From Candidatus Marinamargulisbacteria bacterium SCGC AG-410-N11 (GTDB taxonomy: Bacteria; Margulisbacteria; Marinamargulisbacteria; GCA-2716485; AG-410-N11), in assembly GCA_003265895.1 (NCBI GenBank), contig QFBS01000001.1:62001-126000 (forward strand): a DNA stretch of 64,000 nt. The letters are read 5' to 3'. The notes beneath the pieces were generated by a model, which made no database searches, was not told the DNA's origin, and saw nothing but the letters and a program-made list of their open reading frames with translations. Below are positions 18,249-28,418 of this stretch, one piece after another. The translations under genes were made by a program, and so were the position numbers. How positions within the stretch are numbered: the stretch's first letter is position 1; each line of letters begins with the position of its first letter.

Positions 18249-18670
18249 TTAGATAGTACAAATTTGACAGCTTTTAAAAATACCGCCCCTATTAATAGAG
18301 TATATTTTTTTGCAACATAACTTCAGTCTGATGATAACAGAAGCTATATCCACAAATATATTTACTATGGAGTAGCATATCGATTTTTTTGAATAGATTC
18401 TTTGATTTTAAAGTTTGTTTTTTATCGTCATATCTCTTTCAATGTCTCCTAGAGAAATGCATAATACATTAATATTAAACTTTAGTAGTTCTTTTGATAC
18501 TGAATAATTGAATGGTTGAAAGTTTCAAGGTTGACCTATTATTGAAGAAATATTAATGACATCGTTCCAAACTTTAGCAGTCATCATTAAGAGCGTTTGG
18601 TCTTTTGTAATTCCTTCGCAATTTACTAATACTTTGATAGCGTGAACTTTTTTGATGATTTTTAAGATTA
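18249..18670 (-). pseudogene. Decayed fabG-like short-chain dehydrogenase
   Basis: The minus strand of this 475-base gap keeps unmistakable fragments of a FabG-type 3-oxoacyl-ACP reductase: VLVNCEGITKDQTLLMMT, then VWNDVI, NISSIIGQP, a stop codon, NFQPFNYSVSKE, LLKFNINVLCIS, and IERDMT. These equal the NNAG loop, the catalytic Ser segment NISS, and the YxxxK active site of the family. About 25 residues are missing between VWNDVI and NISS, and about 10 after SVSKE. Stop codons interrupt near 18515 and 18415, and the N-terminal third with the GxxxGxG NADP loop is absent. A weak tail INRGGIF near 18280 may be the C-terminal DGG. The order of fragments shows decay in place rather than chance similarity. 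Confidence 0.8.
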
Positions 18671-18691
18671 AGTAGGGTAATATAAAACAAA

Positions 18692-19804
18692 ATGATTAAA
18701 AAACAAAAAATACTCCATATATTAGGAGCTAGGCCTCAATTTATTAAATTAGCACCTCTTCATAAAGTATTACACAATAATTTTAAACAATTTATTTTAC
18801 ATACTGGACAGCATTATGATCCAAAAATGTCAGGCCAGTTTTTTGATGAACTAAATTTACCTAAACCAGATTTTAATCTTGAGGTTTCGGGAGGCGGGCA
18901 TGCTCATCAAACTGGTCGTATGTTAATGGCTCTAGAGCCTATTTTAAAACAACACCCCCCTCATATAGTTATCGTATATGGCGATACAAACTCAACTTTA
19001 GCCGGTGCATTAGCCGCATCAAAACTAAATATTCCAATAATACATGTTGAAGCAGGATTAAGATCTTATGATTGGAAAATGCCTGAAGAACAAAATAGAG
19101 TTTTAACCGATAGAGTATCTCAAATATTAATGTGCCCAACAGAACAAGCAGTAACTAATTTACAAAAAGAAGGTATTCGTGAAGGCGTTTATATTTCTGG
19201 AGATTTAATGATGGATACTATTCGACAATATACAGATTCTAATAAATTAGAACAATCATTAAAAAAACTTAAAAAAGAAATACCTAACTTTAATTTTACA
19301 GACGATTTCTTTTTCTTAACACTGCATCGTCCATCTAACGTAGATAACCCAGAGATGTTAAGTGGTATTATAAACAGTTTAAAAGATAGTTCCAAGCCCA
19401 TTTTATTCCCAGTTCATCCAAGAACTAAAAAAAATTTAATTCAATTTTCAATTAATATTCCTAAAACGGTAACACTAGTAGAACCGTTAAGTTATCAAGC
19501 ATTATTAACAGCAGTAAAGAAATCAAAAAAAGTTATAACTGATAGTGGTGGTCTGCAAAAAGAGGCCTGTTTTTTAGGTGTTCCTTGTATCACGCTACGG
19601 GATACAACCGAATGGGTCGAAACAGTAAATATCGGAGTCAATCAATTAGCATTAAAGGATGCAAATAAAATCGATCAACGCTATTTTTTACAATTATTAA
19701 ATGACAATGTGTCCTGTTTTGATGGCCCCAGTATAAACCCATACGGAAATGGAACATCAGCTAAATTTATTTGTGACGTCCTTTTAAAAGAGTTTAAAAC
19801 ATAA
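18692..19804 (+). CDS. wecB: UDP-N-acetylglucosamine 2-epimerase (non-hydrolysing)
   Basis: This 370-residue enzyme interconverts UDP-GlcNAc and UDP-ManNAc, supplying ManNAc-type sugars for surface glycans. The family motifs are present in order: ILGARPQFIKLAPL at the N-terminus, LHTGQHYDPKMSGQFF, VYGDTNSTLAGALAA, HVEAGLRSYDW, PEEQNR, TLHRPSNVDN, FPVHPRTK and DSGGLQKEACFLGVP near the C-terminus. Length is normal for the family. No Shine-Dalgarno precedes the ATG, but TAATAT lies eight bases upstream. The gene follows the fabG-like pseudogene and converges with a glycosyltransferase gene only four bases downstream. Confidence 0.93.
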   Translation: MIKKQKILHILGARPQFIKLAPLHKVLHNNFKQFILHTGQHYDPKMSGQFFDELNLPKPDFNLEVSGGGHAHQTGRMLMALEPILKQHPPHIVIVYGDTNSTLAGALAASKLNIPIIHVEAGLRSYDWKMPEEQNRVLTDRVSQILMCPTEQAVTNLQKEGIREGVYISGDLMMDTIRQYTDSNKLEQSLKKLKKEIPNFNFTDDFFFLTLHRPSNVDNPEMLSGIINSLKDSSKPILFPVHPRTKKNLIQFSINIPKTVTLVEPLSYQALLTAVKKSKKVITDSGGLQKEACFLGVPCITLRDTTEWVETVNIGVNQLALKDANKIDQRYFLQLLNDNVSCFDGPSINPYGNGTSAKFICDVLLKEFKT

Positions 19805-19808
19805 CGTA

Positions 19809-20855
19809 TTAGATATCTGCTAAAAGAGTTTCCCAGCTAAGTTTACTAAGGGCCAGTGATTGAATATTATGATGATCAAAGGACTGATTCATAATTATTG
19901 ACATAGTTGTCTGTGGACTTTCTAAGTCTAAATGAAAAATATATGGCGATAATTCAGGAATATCAGAGGCACAATCTTTATAGTTAACTAAAATAGGAAG
20001 TCCATTAGCAAGATATTCTCTGGTTTTAAGGGGGCAGGCCTCTGTTAGTTGAATGGATTTAAAATTTAAAGAACCAATACCAATAAAACACATTTTATAA
20101 AGTTGAGAAATTGTTTCGGGCGATTGTTTTCCTGTGTACATTAAATTTTTATGATTTTCATTAATGTTATAAGGACCAACAATAATAAAACCTAAGTCTG
20201 GAAATTGTTCAGTAATGGAAATTAGCGACTGAATACCATGCCATGAATAGCCATTACCTACAAAAATAGCAAGTTTTTGATATGAATGTTGAAATGATTT
20301 AACCCTCTCAATTAGGGATTGATTTACAAACTGTTCGTTTTTATCAGGAGGCAAGTATCCATTTTGTATATACATAATTTGGTCGGATTTAAATCCAAGT
20401 GACATTAAATGGTTTTTAATTTCTTTAGTAACACTAACATGAGAAAAAGGGAAATATTTAAACAGCCAGTAAAATAAAGCATGAATTTGATTTTCAATAG
20501 TTCGATTAATAAATGGAAGTTCATTAGAAAGAATAGAGTTATGTTCTAAATAGATAGGTTTAAATATAGAGAAAAGAATGCTAAAACAATTAGTAAAAAT
20601 ACTTTTTGGATTATAACGAATATAGACCCGACTTGAAACCATGATAAATAAACAAGATTTAATTTCAAACCATAAATATAGACATAGTTTTTTAATCAAA
20701 TTGTCGGAAGTAAGATAATTAAAATAATGAGAACGAACGTAATATTTTTTACTTAAAGCTTTTAATTGACCTAAAAATTTAATTTTAAGACCAGCATGTT
20801 CAAGATTAGTAGGAAATATATACGCTAATGACATTTTTTTTAGACCCATACACAT
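19809..20855 (-). CDS. Glycosyltransferase, GT4-like
   Basis: This 348-residue GT-B-like protein has LAYIFPTNLEHAGLKIKFLG at the N-terminus and a mid segment HVSVTKEIKNHLMSLG followed by YIQNGY. The C-terminal half has LAIFVGNGYSWHGIQSLI, FIIVGPYN and CPLKTREYLANGLPILV, the last being the donor-site region of GT4/GT1 enzymes. Hydrophobic segments near residues 62-75 and 85-98 suggest membrane contact. The open frame begins at Met1, but Met8 (MSLAYIF) gives a better match to the family start. It is the only intact sugar gene of the locus on the minus strand, and its stop is four bases from the wecB stop with no recognisable terminator between. Confidence 0.75.
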   Translation of the reverse strand: MCMGLKKMSLAYIFPTNLEHAGLKIKFLGQLKALSKKYYVRSHYFNYLTSDNLIKKLCLYLWFEIKSCLFIMVSSRVYIRYNPKSIFTNCFSILFSIFKPIYLEHNSILSNELPFINRTIENQIHALFYWLFKYFPFSHVSVTKEIKNHLMSLGFKSDQIMYIQNGYLPPDKNEQFVNQSLIERVKSFQHSYQKLAIFVGNGYSWHGIQSLISITEQFPDLGFIIVGPYNINENHKNLMYTGKQSPETISQLYKMCFIGIGSLNFKSIQLTEACPLKTREYLANGLPILVNYKDCASDIPELSPYIFHLDLESPQTTMSIIMNQSFDHHNIQSLALSKLSWETLLADI

Positions 20856-20915
20856 AAGTTTACTATAAGTTGGGTATACAACCCAAAAGAGATCTAATGC
20901 ATTAGTATAAAAACA

Positions 20916-22172
20916 TTATTTAAAAAAAGAAAAGAGCTTATTACATGTATCAGAAAGTCGATAAGTAAGTTCTTTGCGACACAAAGCGTCTCGTCGAGCC
21001 GTCATTCCTAGAGCAGATTGATTTTCAGAAAATCGCCGCAAAGTATAAGGTTCCGGATCAAAACCAAAAGGAACATAAACGCCAACGGGACGATCAGTAA
21101 TAGCAGATCCTATAACCATTCCTTTTAAATTTCCAATCTCAAAAGAAGGTAGTTCATGAGCTTTTTGGATAATTTGGGGGTTATGAGATGCTACCAATAT
21201 ATGGTGGTTAATGGTAGTTAATGAAGAAAAGTAATCGATAATAGCTTCCATATTTTGATGCGTCTCTTCAAATGTTTGGTTAGTAATATCAGGAAAACGG
21301 TCACGGTCTAAATCATAAGCACCTTTAACTAGTTTGCATTTAAACATTAGATTGAGATCAATTTTAGAATTAATAATGGCAAGTTTCTCAACCTGATGTT
21401 TAATTCTAGAAAGTGTATCATTACGAGTACACTGATAAGTTGGTATAAATACTTGATTATATTTTAACGATAAGTCATGACTAAGACGATCAATTAATGG
21501 CTGTTCAGAAACGCTTTCTGCATCAATATAAATAGTCGTATTTGATTTTTTAGCATACTTACCTAAAAGATTAAGTTGGTCTTGAGCCCACAAAAAGTCA
21601 GGGTGTTGATGGTCTTGTTCCACTAGAACGGAGCTAGGGCAAATACCACTAATTTTGATAGCCATTTGGGAGACCTGTTGATGTTGAACCATCGATAGAT
21701 AATGGTGCATAGTTTCTTCGCAATCAATTCGCTTATCAGAACCTTCTTTAATGTAATCAAAAATGGGATAAGGAATATTATGAATAGACGTGTGAAAGAT
21801 AGCATCTTTTAATGATCCAGAAACACAAAATTGATTGAAAAAGGGGTTTAAAAGTTTTTTTGATAACCAAGCAAAAGGTTTAATTGTATGATTAGTAAAT
21901 GTTGAAATAGTAGTAGCAACGGGCACTGAAAGTGGCATGTTAATAGCTTTAAAAATAATCAGTTCTTTAATAAGCGACGATGTTTTTTGCATTTGAAATG
22001 TTTTTCGGATTAGTGGCTTTGAATAATAATCTTGAGAATGAATCGAGGAAGTTTTCTTAGAAGGAACCTTTGTATGGCCTAATCGCTGCGCGGATTGTCT
22101 AGATAATGTATGACCACCGAAAGATAATATCGATAATGGTTGTAATCGATGAGCTAATCGAGAAATATGCAT
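20916..22172 (-). CDS. Proline dehydrogenase (PRODH), stand-alone, eukaryote-like
   Basis: This 418-residue flavoenzyme would oxidise proline to pyrroline-5-carboxylate. The barrel motifs are present: YIDAESVSEQPLIDRL, FIPTYQCTRNDTL, KCKLVKGAYDLDRDRFPD at about residues 278-295, HILVASHNPQ and GVYVPFGFDPEPYTLRRFSE, the last two matching the substrate and FAD sites. Wording such as KLVKGAY, YQC and YVPFG resembles mitochondrial PRODH more than the PutA type. An N-terminal region of about 60 residues, rich in Ser, Gln and His, precedes the fold. A good Shine-Dalgarno (AAGGAG, on the minus strand) lies just before the ATG. No P5C dehydrogenase gene is nearby. Confidence 0.85.
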   Translation of the reverse strand: MHISRLAHRLQPLSILSFGGHTLSRQSAQRLGHTKVPSKKTSSIHSQDYYSKPLIRKTFQMQKTSSLIKELIIFKAINMPLSVPVATTISTFTNHTIKPFAWLSKKLLNPFFNQFCVSGSLKDAIFHTSIHNIPYPIFDYIKEGSDKRIDCEETMHHYLSMVQHQQVSQMAIKISGICPSSVLVEQDHQHPDFLWAQDQLNLLGKYAKKSNTTIYIDAESVSEQPLIDRLSHDLSLKYNQVFIPTYQCTRNDTLSRIKHQVEKLAIINSKIDLNLMFKCKLVKGAYDLDRDRFPDITNQTFEETHQNMEAIIDYFSSLTTINHHILVASHNPQIIQKAHELPSFEIGNLKGMVIGSAITDRPVGVYVPFGFDPEPYTLRRFSENQSALGMTARRDALCRKELTYRLSDTCNKLFSFFK

Positions 22173-22466
22173 ATTTAGACTCCTTGATATATGTTGAAAA
22201 TATCATCAATTAAAGCATATGTAATTCATCAAATCAAATATAAGAGTAATATAAGTAATTTGAAAAGAGCTGCCAAATAATAAACATTATAATTAAATTT
22301 GGGTGACCATGGCCAATCATACAGAACTAAAATGGTACCAAATTAAGCAAATTAGACAATTTATAATATAATTTATTTAGATCTTCTTAAAATATAGTTC
22401 CAAAATAAACAAATCACTTTTATAATCAAGTTATACTAAATAAGTAATTAACAAGGAGTCGTAAAA

Positions 22467-22883
22467 ATGAAAAGTTATCGTAAAGAACTTTGGTTTCAAA
22501 CCCCAAATAGAAGAGAACTAATAAATATTACGCCATCTGTAGAAGAATGTTTGCAAGAGAGTGGTGTTACAGAAGGTTTATTATTGTGTAATGCTATGCA
22601 TATATCTGCCAGTGTCTTTATTAATGATGATGAATCCGGTCTTCATCAAGATTTTGAAACCTGGTTAGAAAAGTTAGCCCCAGAAAAACCCTACGATCAA
22701 TATCATCATAATGGTTATGAAGATAATGCAGATGCCCATTTAAAACGAACAATTATGGGCCGTGATGTAACCGTTGCTATAACAGAAGGTCAATTAGATT
22801 TTGGGCCATGGGAACAAATATTTTATGGAGAATTTGATGGCAAGCGAAAAAAACGAGTATTGGTAAAAATTATTGGTAATTAA
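22467..22883 (+). CDS. YjbQ/UPF0047 family protein
   Basis: This 138-residue protein matches the small trimeric YjbQ family throughout: [37 protein letters not shown], a [15 protein letters not shown] segment with conserved Asn and His, and [19 protein letters not shown] near the end. Some family members show weak thiamine-phosphate synthase activity, and the physiological role is unsettled. The start is backed by a strong Shine-Dalgarno, AAGGAG, about eight bases before the ATG. The 294-base gap upstream contains only AT-rich sequence, with possible promoter boxes such as TATACT near 22432. The radical SAM gene overlaps its end by 11 bases. Confidence 0.88.
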   Translation: MKSYRKELWFQTPNRRELINITPSVEECLQESGVTEGLLLCNAMHISASVFINDDESGLHQDFETWLEKLAPEKPYDQYHHNGYEDNADAHLKRTIMGRDVTVAITEGQLDFGPWEQIFYGEFDGKRKKRVLVKIIGN

Positions 22884-23631
22884 AGCATCTAAAATTTCAT
22901 TTTTATCATTATTTTCACAATTTACATTACGATTAACAACGGAATGTACCTATCGTTGTAGTTTTTGTAATTTATGGAAAAAGCCAGCCATAGCCGCTAA
23001 TCAATTAGTAGAGGTAATTAAATCTGGAGATTTTTTTAGTATGTTTCCTAAAAAAAAGGTCTTTAATATTGTTGGTGGCGATCCATTTTGTCTGGATAGT
23101 GTTGGTTACATAATCACTTATTTAGCACAACAAAAGTGCAAAGTAAGATGTTGGACAAACGGATATTTTCCAATAGATTTAATGACCTCATCACTAACCT
23201 CTATTTCAGAATTATATTTATACTTTCCAGCATTTAACGCTGAAGATTTTGCGATGATTACAGGTTATGGTAGTATGGCTGATTTTGAACAAACGTTAGA
23301 TTATTTGCGGGGAGAAAAAGTAAATGTAATTTTAAATCACCCAATTAAAGTAGATACGGTTTCGCAATTGCCAGACATTTATGCATTTGCATATAAACAT
23401 AACTGTAAGTTGTTGCTACATTATAACCCCAAAGATAATTTTTCTGCAGAAGCCAGAATGGCAATTCATCATTTTTTTAAAGTTAAAAATGTAGAAGTTT
23501 ACCCAACTATACCAAGCCAAGATATGATGTGCGAGGCATATCCAGGAACAGGAATCCAAAAAAAGAGTTATATTATCTACAATACCTGGAGAGAGTCCAT
23601 AAATGGAGTCTATAACAAAATTACGTTATAA
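22873..23631 (+). CDS. Radical SAM domain protein of unknown specificity
   Basis: This 252-residue protein has the iron-sulphur ligand motif CxxxCxxC at C25, C29 and C32 ([13 protein letters not shown]), followed by [10 protein letters not shown], the GGxP-like SAM-contact segment. The rest is a partial TIM barrel without a SPASM or other accessory domain. The only possible start is TTG at 22873, overlapping YjbQ by 11 bases, which implies translational coupling. Substrate and product are unknown. Coupling with YjbQ may hint at a joint pathway, but I cannot name one. The next operon, glyQS, begins 32 bases downstream with its own ribosome site. Confidence 0.8.
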   Translation: MVIKASKISFLSLFSQFTLRLTTECTYRCSFCNLWKKPAIAANQLVEVIKSGDFFSMFPKKKVFNIVGGDPFCLDSVGYIITYLAQQKCKVRCWTNGYFPIDLMTSSLTSISELYLYFPAFNAEDFAMITGYGSMADFEQTLDYLRGEKVNVILNHPIKVDTVSQLPDIYAFAYKHNCKLLLHYNPKDNFSAEARMAIHHFFKVKNVEVYPTIPSQDMMCEAYPGTGIQKKSYIIYNTWRESINGVYNKITL

Positions 23632-23663
23632 TATCCGATAAAATCAAATTAAAAAGGATTATA

Positions 23664-24554
23664 ATGTCAGAAACTAAAAGTTTTCAGGAAATCATATTTA
23701 CATTACAGCAATTTTGGAGCTCTAAAGGGTGTTTAGTTTTACAACCTTTTGATACCGAAAAAGGTGCTGGTACAATGAGCCCGTATACGTTTTTAAAAGC
23801 GTTAGGAAAAGAACCTTGGAACGTCGCTTATATAGAGCCGTCTCGTCGCCCTACGGATGGTAGGTTTGGAGAAAATCCAAACCGTTTACAACATTATTTT
23901 CAATTTCAAGTCATTTTAAAGCCATCTCCTTCAGATGTTCAAGACATGTATATTCAAAGTTTAGAAGCGATTGGTATTTATGCCAAAGATCATGATATTA
24001 GGTTTATCGAAGATAATTGGGAGTCTCCAACATTAGGCGCTTGGGGATTAGGTTGGGAAGTGTGGCTAGATGGAATGGAAATCACTCAATTTACTTATTT
24101 TCAACAGTGTGGCGGGTTTGACTGTCAGCCAGTTTGTGTTGAAATAACTTATGGTTTAGAGCGATTAGCGATGTTTATACAAAAGAAAAGCCACGTGTTT
24201 GATATCGTGTGGCAAACACAGGGTGATAAAGAAATATTGTATTCAGATATCTACAAACAGTTTGAAATAGATCATTGTCACTATAACTTAGAAGTTGCAG
24301 ATATAGACACATTATTTAGTTTATTTAATAGCTATGAACAAGAGTGTAATAAAATATTAGCAAAAAACCTAACATATCCAGCTTATGAATATTGTTTAAA
24401 GTGTTCACATACTTTTAATTTATTAGATGCCAGAGGTGCTATTTCAGTAACAGAAAGACAGGCCTATATCCTTAGAATTCGTAAATTAGCAAAATCGTGT
24501 GCTGAGAGTTATTTAATTGGAACCGGAGAACTAGAAAAGGAGCTTGTAAAATGA
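23664..24554 (+). CDS. glyQ: Glycine--tRNA ligase alpha subunit
   Basis: This 296-residue protein is the catalytic alpha chain of the bacterial heterotetrameric glycyl-tRNA synthetase, a class II enzyme that charges tRNA-Gly in the cytoplasm. Recognisable segments are [83 protein letters not shown] and [15 protein letters not shown]. Length is typical. A Shine-Dalgarno-like AAGGAT precedes the ATG. It overlaps glyS by four bases (ATGA), as in most genomes with the split enzyme. Confidence 0.97.
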   Translation: MSETKSFQEIIFTLQQFWSSKGCLVLQPFDTEKGAGTMSPYTFLKALGKEPWNVAYIEPSRRPTDGRFGENPNRLQHYFQFQVILKPSPSDVQDMYIQSLEAIGIYAKDHDIRFIEDNWESPTLGAWGLGWEVWLDGMEITQFTYFQQCGGFDCQPVCVEITYGLERLAMFIQKKSHVFDIVWQTQGDKEILYSDIYKQFEIDHCHYNLEVADIDTLFSLFNSYEQECNKILAKNLTYPAYEYCLKCSHTFNLLDARGAISVTERQAYILRIRKLAKSCAESYLIGTGELEKELVK

Positions 24555-26629
24555 GTGATTTAGTTATAGAAATTGGATGTGAAGAAATACCGGCACGATT
24601 TATTGATCAAACCTTAGCTCATTTCAAAGATCAATTCGAAAAACGATGTCAGCAAAAGCGATTAACTTTAGATTCGGTAAACGTAATCGGGACATATCGT
24701 CGATTAACTTTATATGTAACAAACTTAATTGACCAACAACCTGATATTACTCAAGAAGTCAACGGGCCGCCACTAAAAATTGCTAAAAATGAAGACGGTA
24801 CCTATTTACCACCAGCGATTGGTTTTGCAAAAAAAGTCGGGGTTGATGTTAGTGAATTACAGATAAAAATAGATAATAATCGTGAAATATTATGTATAAA
24901 AAAACATGAAAAAGGGCAACCTACAAAAAATTTATTGCCTCAAATAGTAGCAGAGTCTTTATTAGCGATACCGTTACCTATTGCAATGCGATGGGCCAAT
25001 GAAACAACCCCTTTTATTCGACCCATTCATTGGATATTATGTTTGTTTGGGACTGAAGTGATTAAGTTTAAGAGTTTTAATATCGAGTCTTCGAATAAAA
25101 CATATGGTCACCGATTTCTAACAAAGTCACCTAAAGAGGGTGCTATTTCAGGAACTGAAATAACAATTACAAAATCATCAGAATACGTCCAGAAATTACA
25201 AGAGATCGGTCATGTTATGGTCAAAAAAGACGACCGAAAAAAAATCATCAAAGACTTTTTAGATCAGAACACACAATCAGATAAAATAGATTTGAATTTA
25301 TTAAATGAAGTTACCTATTTAGTAGAGTGGCCAACACCAATGATCGGAGAGGTAGCTGCTGACTATTTAAAATTACCAAGCCAAGTTTTGGTTGAATGTA
25401 TGAAAAAGCATCAGAAATATTTTCCAATATATAAGAATAATAAATTATCTAATCAGTTTATTGTTGTTGCAGATAATCTAACAGCTCAAAATAAAACCAT
25501 TATTCTAGAGGGTAATCAAGCCGTATTAAGAGCACGTTTAGAAGATGCAAACTATTTTTGGAAAGAAGATTTAAAACATGGCTTAGATAAAAATATAGAG
25601 AAGTTAAATCGTGTAGTGTTCCAAAAAGGAGCTGGCACTATTTTTGATAAGAAGGAACGAGTTAAAAAATTAACAAATCAGTTAAATAAGACTATCGATC
25701 AAGTATCGTTAAGTGAGTCGATTATTAACCGAGCTGCCGACCTCATGAAAGCAGATTTAGTTAGTAATATGGTCTATGAATTTCCAGATCTGCAAGGAAA
25801 AATGGGGCAATTATATGCCCAAAAGCAAGGTGAAGATAATCAGGTTTCAGAATCTATTTTTGATCATTATTTACCGCTAGCGTCAGGAACTAAACCTCCA
25901 AAGACTGATTTAGGAGCATTATTAGGTTTATCTGATCGAATGGATACGATCGTATGTTGTTATCAACAGGGATTAATTCCTACGGGATCACAAGATCCAT
26001 GGGGGATTCGTCGAGCAATGTATGCTATTTTAGCGATTATATTAGACAAGAAATATGAAATTAATTTAGAGGAACTCATCGACCAAGCTTATCAAAATTT
26101 AACGAATGAACCTAAAAATAAGAACGAATTGAAAGTATTCTTTTTAGCAAGAGTTAAAAGTTTTTTAATCGATCAAAAAATTAGCTATGATAGTGTCGAT
26201 TCGATGATCCATAAATCCCTAGAAAATTTAATTGAATCTTATAAAATGGCATCACAATTAGATATGTTTCGAGAAAAGCATCAATCTGAATTTAAGTTAT
26301 TAATTGATACGGCGGTACGGGTAAAGCGATTATCAGTTCACGCTAAAGATCAAATTGTTAAAACTACATTTTTTAAAGAAGAACAAGAAAAAATAGCCTT
26401 AGAGGCCTACAAAAAACATAAAACAGAGTTAGAGACACAGCTATCAAATGGTAACTTAGAGGACGTTTTTTCTCAGTTAACATGTTTATCCAAGCCGATG
26501 AGTGATTATTTTGACAAGATCATGGTAATGGCCGATGACGATCAAGTAAAGTCAAATCGACTGGCCTTTATTCATCAAGTAAATACATTATTTCAACGAT
26601 GTGGAGATTTTGAGAAAATAGTTTTATGA
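24551..26629 (+). CDS. glyS: Glycine--tRNA ligase beta subunit
   Basis: This 692-residue protein is the tRNA-recognising beta chain of glycyl-tRNA synthetase. It starts with [15 protein letters not shown], continues with [20 protein letters not shown] and [14 protein letters not shown], and has the HD-like region [17 protein letters not shown] with [11 protein letters not shown] and [12 protein letters not shown]. The C-terminal part is the DALR-type anticodon-binding region, ending [18 protein letters not shown]. Length and order are normal. It is coupled to glyQ upstream and overlaps the reductase gene downstream by four bases. Confidence 0.97.
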   Translation: MSDLVIEIGCEEIPARFIDQTLAHFKDQFEKRCQQKRLTLDSVNVIGTYRRLTLYVTNLIDQQPDITQEVNGPPLKIAKNEDGTYLPPAIGFAKKVGVDVSELQIKIDNNREILCIKKHEKGQPTKNLLPQIVAESLLAIPLPIAMRWANETTPFIRPIHWILCLFGTEVIKFKSFNIESSNKTYGHRFLTKSPKEGAISGTEITITKSSEYVQKLQEIGHVMVKKDDRKKIIKDFLDQNTQSDKIDLNLLNEVTYLVEWPTPMIGEVAADYLKLPSQVLVECMKKHQKYFPIYKNNKLSNQFIVVADNLTAQNKTIILEGNQAVLRARLEDANYFWKEDLKHGLDKNIEKLNRVVFQKGAGTIFDKKERVKKLTNQLNKTIDQVSLSESIINRAADLMKADLVSNMVYEFPDLQGKMGQLYAQKQGEDNQVSESIFDHYLPLASGTKPPKTDLGALLGLSDRMDTIVCCYQQGLIPTGSQDPWGIRRAMYAILAIILDKKYEINLEELIDQAYQNLTNEPKNKNELKVFFLARVKSFLIDQKISYDSVDSMIHKSLENLIESYKMASQLDMFREKHQSEFKLLIDTAVRVKRLSVHAKDQIVKTTFFKEEQEKIALEAYKKHKTELETQLSNGNLEDVFSQLTCLSKPMSDYFDKIMVMADDDQVKSNRLAFIHQVNTLFQRCGDFEKIVL

Positions 26630-27630
26630 TCACAAAAGCGGCTATTCATTCTAGGTACGGAGATGCCCATGACGTTGTCGCCATTAAAGAAGTCCAGTTA
26701 GCGCCCTTTAATAGCGGTACAGTTTTGGTTAAAATGATATATTCTCCTATTAATCCAGCCGATATTAATATGTGTGAAGGGAAATATTATGTACAACCGA
26801 AACTGCCTTGCCAATTAGGAAATGAAGGAGTCGGAATCGTCGAAGACGTATCCGGAAACAATCAGACAGTCCATAAAGGCGATCATGTCATTATCCCATT
26901 TAAATCAAAAGATCATTGGATTGGGTCATGGTCTCAACGAGTTGTAGTGGATGCAGAAGATTGTGTTGTTATTCCAAAAGAGATAGATTTAAAACAAGCG
27001 TCGATGTTAACCATTAACCCTCCGACAGCCTATCTTTTATTAACTCAGTTTAAGTCATTTAAAAAAGGTGATTGGGTGGTTCAAAATGCAGCAAATTCGT
27101 CAGTGGGGCGATGGGTAATTTATTGGGCAAAGCAGCAAGGATTAAAAATAGCAAATATTGTACGAAATAAAGACCAAATTAACCAGTTAAACCAGTTAGG
27201 ATCCGATCTTACAATTGAGTTTGAGCCAAGATGTGCCAATAAAGTCAAGGAAGTAACCGGCGGTGTTTCCTTAGCATTAAATGGGGTAGGTGGCCAAATT
27301 GCCATTGAGACATTGCGAACATTACGATCAAATGGGGTAATGGTAACGTATGGCGCCATGTCAAAAGAACCTGTCCAGGTAGGAAACGCCGCACTGATTT
27401 ATAAAACAGTATCGGTAACAGGGTTTAACCGTACTAAATGGCTCGAAACAACAGACCGAAAAGCGGTCAAATTAATGTACAATAAGATTTTAAATATTTA
27501 TAAGTCCAAATCAATATCAATTCCAATTGCTAAGGTATTTCCATTTTCCAAAATCAAAGATGCTATCAACTTTTCAAATAGCGAAAGCAGGCAAGGAAAA
27601 GTTTTAATTGATTGGAGAAAGAGTAATTAA
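26626..27630 (+). CDS. MECR-like trans-2-enoyl thioester reductase (MDR superfamily)
   Basis: This 334-residue medium-chain reductase lacks the zinc ligands of alcohol dehydrogenases. It has the motifs of mitochondrial 2-enoyl reductase (MECR/Etr1): YSPINPADINMCEGKY, LGNEGVGIVEDV, NPPTAYLLL and QNAANSSVGRWVIYWAKQ, the NADPH loop. The predicted reaction is NADPH-dependent reduction of trans-2-enoyl-CoA or enoyl-ACP, the last step of fatty acid elongation. No other fatty acid gene is intact nearby, although a fabG-like pseudogene lies 8 kb upstream. It overlaps glyS by four bases, so it is co-transcribed with it. It converges with mazG, the two stop regions overlapping by four bases. Confidence 0.8.
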   Translation: MITKAAIHSRYGDAHDVVAIKEVQLAPFNSGTVLVKMIYSPINPADINMCEGKYYVQPKLPCQLGNEGVGIVEDVSGNNQTVHKGDHVIIPFKSKDHWIGSWSQRVVVDAEDCVVIPKEIDLKQASMLTINPPTAYLLLTQFKSFKKGDWVVQNAANSSVGRWVIYWAKQQGLKIANIVRNKDQINQLNQLGSDLTIEFEPRCANKVKEVTGGVSLALNGVGGQIAIETLRTLRSNGVMVTYGAMSKEPVQVGNAALIYKTVSVTGFNRTKWLETTDRKAVKLMYNKILNIYKSKSISIPIAKVFPFSKIKDAINFSNSESRQGKVLIDWRKSN

Positions 27631-28412
27631 TTATCAACCTTATTAAGCTGTAATTTAGATTCTTCCCAAAGAGTTTCCATTTCATCTAATGACAAACTCG
27701 AAAATGGTTTTTGAAATTTATCAGAGGATAAAGACTCCATCATATTAAAGCGTGACATAAATTTTTGATTACATTGTTTTAAGGCGTCTTCTGGGTCAAT
27801 ATCAAGTTTTCGTAAGATATTAACAAATGAAAATAAAACATCGCCTGCTTCATCTAAAATCGCATCGGTATTTTTTGGTGTTTGATTAATGGCTTCTTCA
27901 AATTCTATTAATTCTTCATGTAATTTATCCTGAGCACCTTTCACATGTTCCCAGTCAAACCCTAAGCGAGCAGCACGTTTTTGAATTTTATGAGCCTGCA
28001 TTAATGCCGGTAGGCTAGGTGCTACAGATGCCATCGTTGATTGTGGTGATTCTGTTTCTTTTATTTTCTCCCAGTTATGCCAAACCTCATCAACAGAGTC
28101 TACCTTTTGATCTCCAAATACATGCGGATGGCGCCGAACCATTTTAGCCATAACTCCTTCTGTAACATCTTTAATCGAAAATGCTTGTTGTTCTTCAGCC
28201 ATATTAGATAGCATTACAACATGAAGTAAAACATCGCCCAGCTCTTCTTTTAAATGATCATTAGGCCCTGTCTTCATAGCATCCGTAAGCTCATAAGCTT
28301 CTTCAATAATATGAGGAATTAAGCTGGAAAAAGTTTGCTTTTGATCCCAAGGGCAGCCACCAGGGGCACGTAATGTTTTAACAACATCAATAAATTGATC
28401 AAAAGATTCCAT
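27627..28412 (-). CDS. mazG: Nucleoside triphosphate pyrophosphohydrolase MazG
   Basis: This 261-residue protein has the usual two MazG repeats. The first has GGCPWDQKQTFSSLIPH, EEAYELTDAM and EELGDVLLHVVM with the EExxE metal-binding helices. MVRRHPHVFGD follows, and the second repeat has FEEAINQ and DEAGDVLFSFVNI. It hydrolyses NTPs and dNTPs to monophosphates and clears damaged or excess nucleotides. Length equals that of E. coli MazG. The gene is the last of the yggS-sepF-mazG series, six bases after sepF. Confidence 0.95.
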   Translation of the reverse strand: MESFDQFIDVVKTLRAPGGCPWDQKQTFSSLIPHIIEEAYELTDAMKTGPNDHLKEELGDVLLHVVMLSNMAEEQQAFSIKDVTEGVMAKMVRRHPHVFGDQKVDSVDEVWHNWEKIKETESPQSTMASVAPSLPALMQAHKIQKRAARLGFDWEHVKGAQDKLHEELIEFEEAINQTPKNTDAILDEAGDVLFSFVNILRKLDIDPEDALKQCNQKFMSRFNMMESLSSDKFQKPFSSLSLDEMETLWEESKLQLNKVDN

Positions 28413-28418
28413 GAAAAG

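Noticed and set aside
22173-22466. Riboswitch or small RNA in the gap before yjbQ
   Set aside because: The gap is AT-rich with no stable stem pattern or terminator that I could identify, and only weak promoter-like boxes.
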